A program made the position numbers and the translations under genes. A DNA stretch of 64,000 nucleotides. Source: Cohnella sp. OV330 (GTDB lineage Bacteria > Bacillota > Bacilli > Paenibacillales > Paenibacillaceae). The notes beneath the pieces were generated by a model. That model did no database searches. It had not been told where the DNA came from and saw only the letters and a program-made list of their open reading frames with translations. The stretch covers positions 62,001-126,000 of the forward strand of contig NZ_FOKE01000001.1 of the NCBI RefSeq assembly GCF_900112065.1, in the 5' to 3' direction. Positions within the stretch are counted from its first letter, which is position 1; each line of letters starts with the position of its first letter. Below, in pieces: positions 62,225 through 64,000 of this stretch.

Positions 62225-64000
62225 TCATTGCACCGTGACCGTCATTTCCTGGCTTTCGGTCGTCCCTGCTGCGTTGATCAGTTCGGCTTTGTAGCGATAA
62301 GTGCCTGCAGTCTTGCCCGAGATCGGCGTGACGGCCGATTGGGCCGAAGGCGTATTCGCGGTCAGCTGCCGCGTATCGATCAGCGCATCGTTCTCGTACA
62401 GCTTGTAGGTCGTCGCGTTGACGCCCCACCACAGGTTCATCGTCACCTTGTATTCGCCGTTCTTATCCCAATTGTCATGGGACAGCACCGGTATGCCGGG
62501 ATTCGCGTCCTTCACGACGACCGTCACGGGATCGCAAGCGGTGGCGCCGCGCCCGTTGCGAAGCTGGCACGTGTACACGTACGTGCCGTTCGGCTTGCCG
62601 GACACGTTCGTCACCGCGCTCTGTGCCCCCGGGGATCCGTCCGTCAGCCGCTTCGCGTCGATGGCCGCGCCGTTCTCGTACAGCGTGTAGCTCGTGCCGT
62701 TCTGGCCCCACCACAGGTTCATCGCGATCTTGTAATTGCCGTCGTGCAGCCCGCTGGCATGACCGCTGTCGCTGGACAGCACGCCTTTTCCCGGAATCGC
62801 GGCGGCCTTCGGCTCGAGCGCGTCCTGGGCGGTTTGCAAGCTAGCTGCGGCCGCGTCCACTTGCGCTTGCGTCGCGTTCGCATCGTCGTTCGCCGCGATC
62901 GCTTGCGTCAATGCCGTGTGCAAATCCGTCCAGGAGGCCGCGGTATAATCTTCCTCGAACAGAGACTGAGCGGCAGAGATGCTGGCTGCAAGCGCGGCTT
63001 TACCGGCGATCTGCACAAGCGCGTTCATGGCCGACGTCAAAGCGGCTGCGGCCCCGTCGACTTCCGATTGGCTCGCACCTGGATTGTCGCTGACCGCAAT
63101 CGCCAGCGCCAGCGCGCTTTGCAGCGCAGCCCACGAATCCGGCGCGTAAAGCTGTTCGTCCTTCGATTCGGCGTCCGCGATCGCGGCAAGAAGTTCGCTC
63201 TTACCCGCCGGCGCCACGGCGAGCGTGATCGTCGGAAGCGCCGTCAACGCGTTCAGATTCGAGGCGGAAGTCCCGTACCCGGCGTGACCGACGCCAATCT
63301 TGCCCGTTCCCGGCGATTTGGCCCGGAAGGACACGCGGTAAAGCTCGCTCGAATCGGTAATCGGCGACGCGCTCTCCGATGCGATGGTTACGAGCCCGTT
63401 CGCCGTATCGTTCGAGACATCGCCGATCTCCAGTCCTTCGACCGGGCTCTCGGCGGACACGTACTCGAACAGGTTAGCGTCGTATTTCAGCACGGCCTGA
63501 TAGTAGACGGCATTTGTTACGCTGGTCATCCCGACGGTAACCGGGAACAATTCGCCCGCGCTCAAATTACGTTTGGCCGAGATTCGAACGCTCGGCGCCG
63601 GTTCGGTCCGATAAGCCGTCACGTAGTCCAACGTGTACTTGCCCGTAAAAGATCCCGCTCTCAGCTGGAAGTGATCGATCTGCGCGACGTTGGCCGTTCC
63701 TGCCATAAAAGGGACGTCTTCCACGCGGTAAATGCCCGTGGTCCGGTCCAGCGTTCCCCTGCTGTCCGGAATGCCCGCATATGTCTTCAGTCCGTCGGCC
63801 TGCACGGTCAGGTCATAAGTCTTGGCCGCCAAATCGACGTCGAAGCGGACGGTCATCCATTGGCCGGCAGGCTGCTGGTAGGTGCCGTACGGCGTAATCC
63901 GGACAAACGTATTCGCGCCGCCCGCCGAGGTCTGGTAGCCGATGCCGCCGTCGGAGAAGCCGACGAACTTGCCGAAAATCGCGCCGTTGCCGAACAAAAC
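62225..64000 (-). CDS. Large secreted carbohydrate-associated protein (cohesin-like, FIVAR x2, Ig-like x2), N-terminus outside window
   Basis: The visible C-terminal ~590 residues begin in a lectin/LamG-like sandwich. A cohesin-like domain follows ([21 protein letters not shown] to TLAVAP), then two FIVAR helical modules ([15 protein letters not shown] and [15 protein letters not shown]), then two chitinase-N-type Ig-like domains with the repeated NLWWG...YKLYEN motif. FIVAR and such Ig modules are usual on secreted lyases and surface enzymes; the catalytic part would lie beyond the right edge. It ends 147 bp upstream of the heparinase-type gene on the same strand, with a terminator between them. 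Confidence 0.8.
   Translation of the reverse strand, partial: VLFGNGAIFGKFVGFSDGGIGYQTSAGGANTFVRITPYGTYQQPAGQWMTVRFDVDLAAKTYDLTVQADGLKTYAGIPDSRGTLDRTTGIYRVEDVPFMAGTANVAQIDHFQLRAGSFTGKYTLDYVTAYRTEPAPSVRISAKRNLSAGELFPVTVGMTSVTNAVYYQAVLKYDANLFEYVSAESPVEGLEIGDVSNDTANGLVTIASESASPITDSSELYRVSFRAKSPGTGKIGVGHAGYGTSASNLNALTALPTITLAVAPAGKSELLAAIADAESKDEQLYAPDSWAALQSALALAIAVSDNPGASQSEVDGAAAALTSAMNALVQIAGKAALAASISAAQSLFEEDYTAASWTDLHTALTQAIAANDDANATQAQVDAAAASLQTAQDALEPKAAAIPGKGVLSSDSGHASGLHDGNYKIAMNLWWGQNGTSYTLYENGAAIDAKRLTDGSPGAQSAVTNVSGKPNGTYVYTCQLRNGRGATACDPVTVVVKDANPGIPVLSHDNWDKNGEYKVTMNLWWGVNATTYKLYENDALIDTRQLTANTPSAQSAVTPISGKTAGTYRYKAELINAAGTTESQEMTVTVQ

Overview
The window is GC-rich, gene-dense DNA with Gram-positive signatures: AGGAGG-type Shine-Dalgarno sites, GTG and TTG starts, LCP, SEC-C, YflT, ComFB and DUF1904 proteins, and CcpA- and Fnr-type operator sequences. 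The large modular secreted carbohydrases and the many small lineage-type genes fit Paenibacillaceae, most likely Cohnella or a high-GC Paenibacillus. This placement is an inference from gene content. No rRNA, tRNA, prophage, IS transposase or cas gene was seen.

Layout. 0-9 kb: the end of a D-2-hydroxyacid dehydrogenase, a 1280-residue secreted glycoside hydrolase with a matching cre box, a methyltransferase, and an RpiR regulator-nagB-nagA amino-sugar operon. 9-24 kb: housekeeping and signalling genes (DedA-like protein, SDR, LCP ligase, phosphoesterase, MetY-type sulfhydrylase, YjoB-like AAA ATPase, sugar isomerase, GGDEF protein, hemolysin III, aldo/keto reductase). This stretch also holds two paralogous nuclease-fold/winged-helix proteins, at 9.0 and 22.9 kb. 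24-30 kb: an oppABCDF-type peptide importer. 30-35 kb: pncB, then speD with two GTPases, comFB and small proteins. 36-41 kb: a water-forming NADH oxidase behind three Fnr/Rex-like palindromes, a SEC-C protein, a YflT stress protein and a zinc alcohol dehydrogenase. 41-47 kb: folC, a Gln-rich coiled-coil protein, a nucleotidyltransferase/ATP-grasp fusion, and a small membrane protein-ApbE-ferric reductase trio. 47-58 kb: a phosphodiester glycosidase, a DEAD-box helicase, base-excision and nucleoside genes, an SGNH hydrolase, DUF429 plus AAC(3), a DMT transporter, and hflX. 58-64 kb: two secreted modular proteins of a polysaccharide-degradation locus, a heparinase II/III-type lyase and a FIVAR/cohesin-like protein cut by the right edge.

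Four signals stand out. (1) The hflX leader has a promoter, a 25-codon upstream ORF with a good Shine-Dalgarno whose codons contain one arm of an intrinsic terminator, and a second terminator: a candidate ribosome-controlled attenuator. (2) Six intergenic arrays each carry four ~20-bp units with outer spacings of 50-51 bp, although the unit sequence differs between most arrays. (3) The two PD-(D/E)XK/winged-helix paralogs, one with and one without the catalytic Lys, both have a promoter followed at once by a UUCG-capped terminator-like hairpin and then the gene. (4) A single protein joins a Lnu/AadA-like nucleotidyltransferase domain to a RimK-like ATP-grasp ligase.

All coordinates, motifs and spacings were read by eye from the sequence. 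Family names come from recognised motifs, without database searches.
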